Shown: piece after piece, positions 6,216-6,829 of the stretch
How positions within the stretch are numbered: the stretch's first letter is position 1
How the letters are laid out: each line of letters starts with the position of its first letter
DNA from: Bacteroidota bacterium
GTDB lineage: Bacteria > Bacteroidota > Bacteroidia > Chitinophagales > Chitinophagaceae
Assembly (NCBI GenBank): GCA_025361325.1
Contig: JANYAL010000340.1
Location: forward strand, 1 to 6,829
Reading direction: 5' to 3'
DNA length: 6,829 bases
Made by a program: the position numbers and the translations under genes
The notes under the pieces: model-generated
Told to the model about the DNA's origin: nothing
Seen by the model: only the letters and a program-made list of their open reading frames with translations
Database searches by the model: none

Positions 6216-6829
6216 TCAGTCCTTAATAATCCGCTTCACCGTTTCCTTCTTGTCATTCACCCGTATGGTGACAAAGTATTCACCACCCGCCATTTCTTGC
6301 ATGGGTATGATATATGTCTGACCGCCTGCAGCCTGCTGGTAGGTGTAACTGTATACCTTCTGCCCTGAGCTGTTATGTATTGTAATTCCCACTTTCACGG
6401 CAGCGATACGTATGATTGAAACAGTTAGAACATCACGCACGGGATTTGGCTTAATCACGGTCTGCTCGGTTATCGTGGAATTACATAACTGCAGGTCATT
6501 GGTGAGGGTGAATATTGCAGTATCCGCGCAGCCTGATCCGTTGGTGGCAATCAGCTGATAAATTCCCGCCGCGGATACGGCTGCAGGTGTGCTGACTACA
6601 GTGCCTCCCAGTGTCCATAAAGAAGTTAGACCCGAAGTGTTGAATTGAGCAGTAAGGTCATAATTTGCTGTACTGCATTTTGTAGCAGACCTGTCTGCAC
6701 CGAGATTGGGTTTCGCGAAATTGGTCAGGTTGAACAAAGCAGTGTCCGAACAACCTGAATTGTTAACAGCGATCAGTTGGTATATACCAGCTGCAGATAC
6801 TGCAGCGGGATTGACCACGGGTGTTCCAC
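6216..6829 (-). CDS. C-terminal part of secreted Ig-like repeat protein with type IX (Por) sorting domain
   Basis: About 204 C-terminal residues of a larger protein whose 5' part lies beyond the right edge; the frame is open through base 6829, so the GTG at 6818 is internal. Two copies of an Ig/PKD-like module are visible, each with GGT(P/V)V followed by PAAVSAAGIYQLIA and a GCxDTA motif, spaced 74 residues apart. The more complete copy begins NLGADRSATKC and includes LTSLWTLGG. From about 6470 to the stop codon comes a type A T9SS sorting domain: VIKPNPVRDVLTVSI, then NSSGQKVYSYTY, then GGEYFVTIRVNDKKETVKRIIKD. This tail directs export through the outer membrane by the type IX system and is normally removed or used for surface attachment. 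Likely an adhesin-like or other surface protein; the functional N-terminal domain, if any, is not seen. It converges on the methyltransferase gene with no gap. Confidence 0.88.
   Translation of the reverse strand, partial: GTPVVNPAAVSAAGIYQLIAVNNSGCSDTALFNLTNFAKPNLGADRSATKCSTANYDLTAQFNTSGLTSLWTLGGTVVSTPAAVSAAGIYQLIATNGSGCADTAIFTLTNDLQLCNSTITEQTVIKPNPVRDVLTVSIIRIAAVKVGITIHNSSGQKVYSYTYQQAAGGQTYIIPMQEMAGGEYFVTIRVNDKKETVKRIIKD
6498..6587 (-). repeat. Ig-like repeat segment, downstream copy
   Basis: Encodes 30 residues beginning PAAVSAAGIYQLIATNGSGC and ending LTN. Of the 25 residues shared with the 6720-6809 copy, 17 use a different synonymous codon, so this is an old or selected repeat rather than a recent duplication. 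Confidence 0.85.
6720..6809 (-). repeat. Ig-like repeat segment, upstream copy
   Basis: Encodes 30 residues beginning PAAVSAAGIYQLIAVNNSGC and ending LTN. It is 25/30 identical in protein to the copy at 6498-6587, with a period of 222 bp. Confidence 0.85.

Noticed and set aside
6816..6818. GTG as the start codon of the last gene
   Set aside because: The frame continues upstream to the window edge as GGTPV, matching the GGTVV of the second repeat, so the gene is partial and the GTG is internal.

Overview
The window looks like chromosomal DNA from a member of the Bacteroidota, most likely the Chitinophagales/Chitinophagaceae (the family-level placement is inference). Four things point there. 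The primary-type sigma factor starts directly at an MRQLKI-like N-terminus and lacks region 1.1. A secreted protein ends in a type IX secretion (Por) sorting domain. The OdhB and RsmB-like proteins read like Bacteroidota versions. A perfect Bacteroidota -7 element (TAnnTTTG) lies upstream of one gene. No tRNA, rRNA, CRISPR array, insertion sequence or prophage gene was seen, and the content is mostly housekeeping.

Layout. Positions 1-1263 (minus) hold most of an LptF/LptG-family LPS-export permease whose C-terminus runs off the left edge. A 63-bp divergent spacer separates it from a conserved-looking protein of unknown function at 1327-1971 (plus). This gene converges on a small START-like/AHSA1-type protein at 2020-2400 (minus). 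A very AT-rich region (2401-2671; 21% G+C over 2401-2640 by hand count) precedes a sigma-70 gene at 2672-3541 (plus). After a 198-bp gap comes odhB, the 2-oxoglutarate dehydrogenase E2 component (3740-4951, plus). An RsmB/NOP-type RNA m5C methyltransferase follows (5034-6215, plus). Its stop codon directly abuts the stop codon of the last gene (6216-6829, minus), the C-terminal part of a large secreted protein with Ig-like repeats and a type IX sorting tail.

How the genes relate. They do not form one pathway or operon. They cover outer-membrane biogenesis (Lpt permease), transcription initiation (sigma factor), the TCA cycle (OdhB), RNA modification (methyltransferase) and surface/secreted function (T9SS cargo). 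The only same-strand run is sigma, odhB and methyltransferase; the gaps of 198 and 82 bp suggest at least partly independent transcription. OdhB has no E1 gene (odhA) beside it here.

No clearly new biological system is visible. The points most worth a second look are the divergent, possibly paralogous RpoD-type sigma factor behind its AT-rich upstream region, the unknown 214-residue protein, the repeat structure of the T9SS cargo, the zero-gap convergent stop codons, and several small palindromic sites in intergenic DNA.
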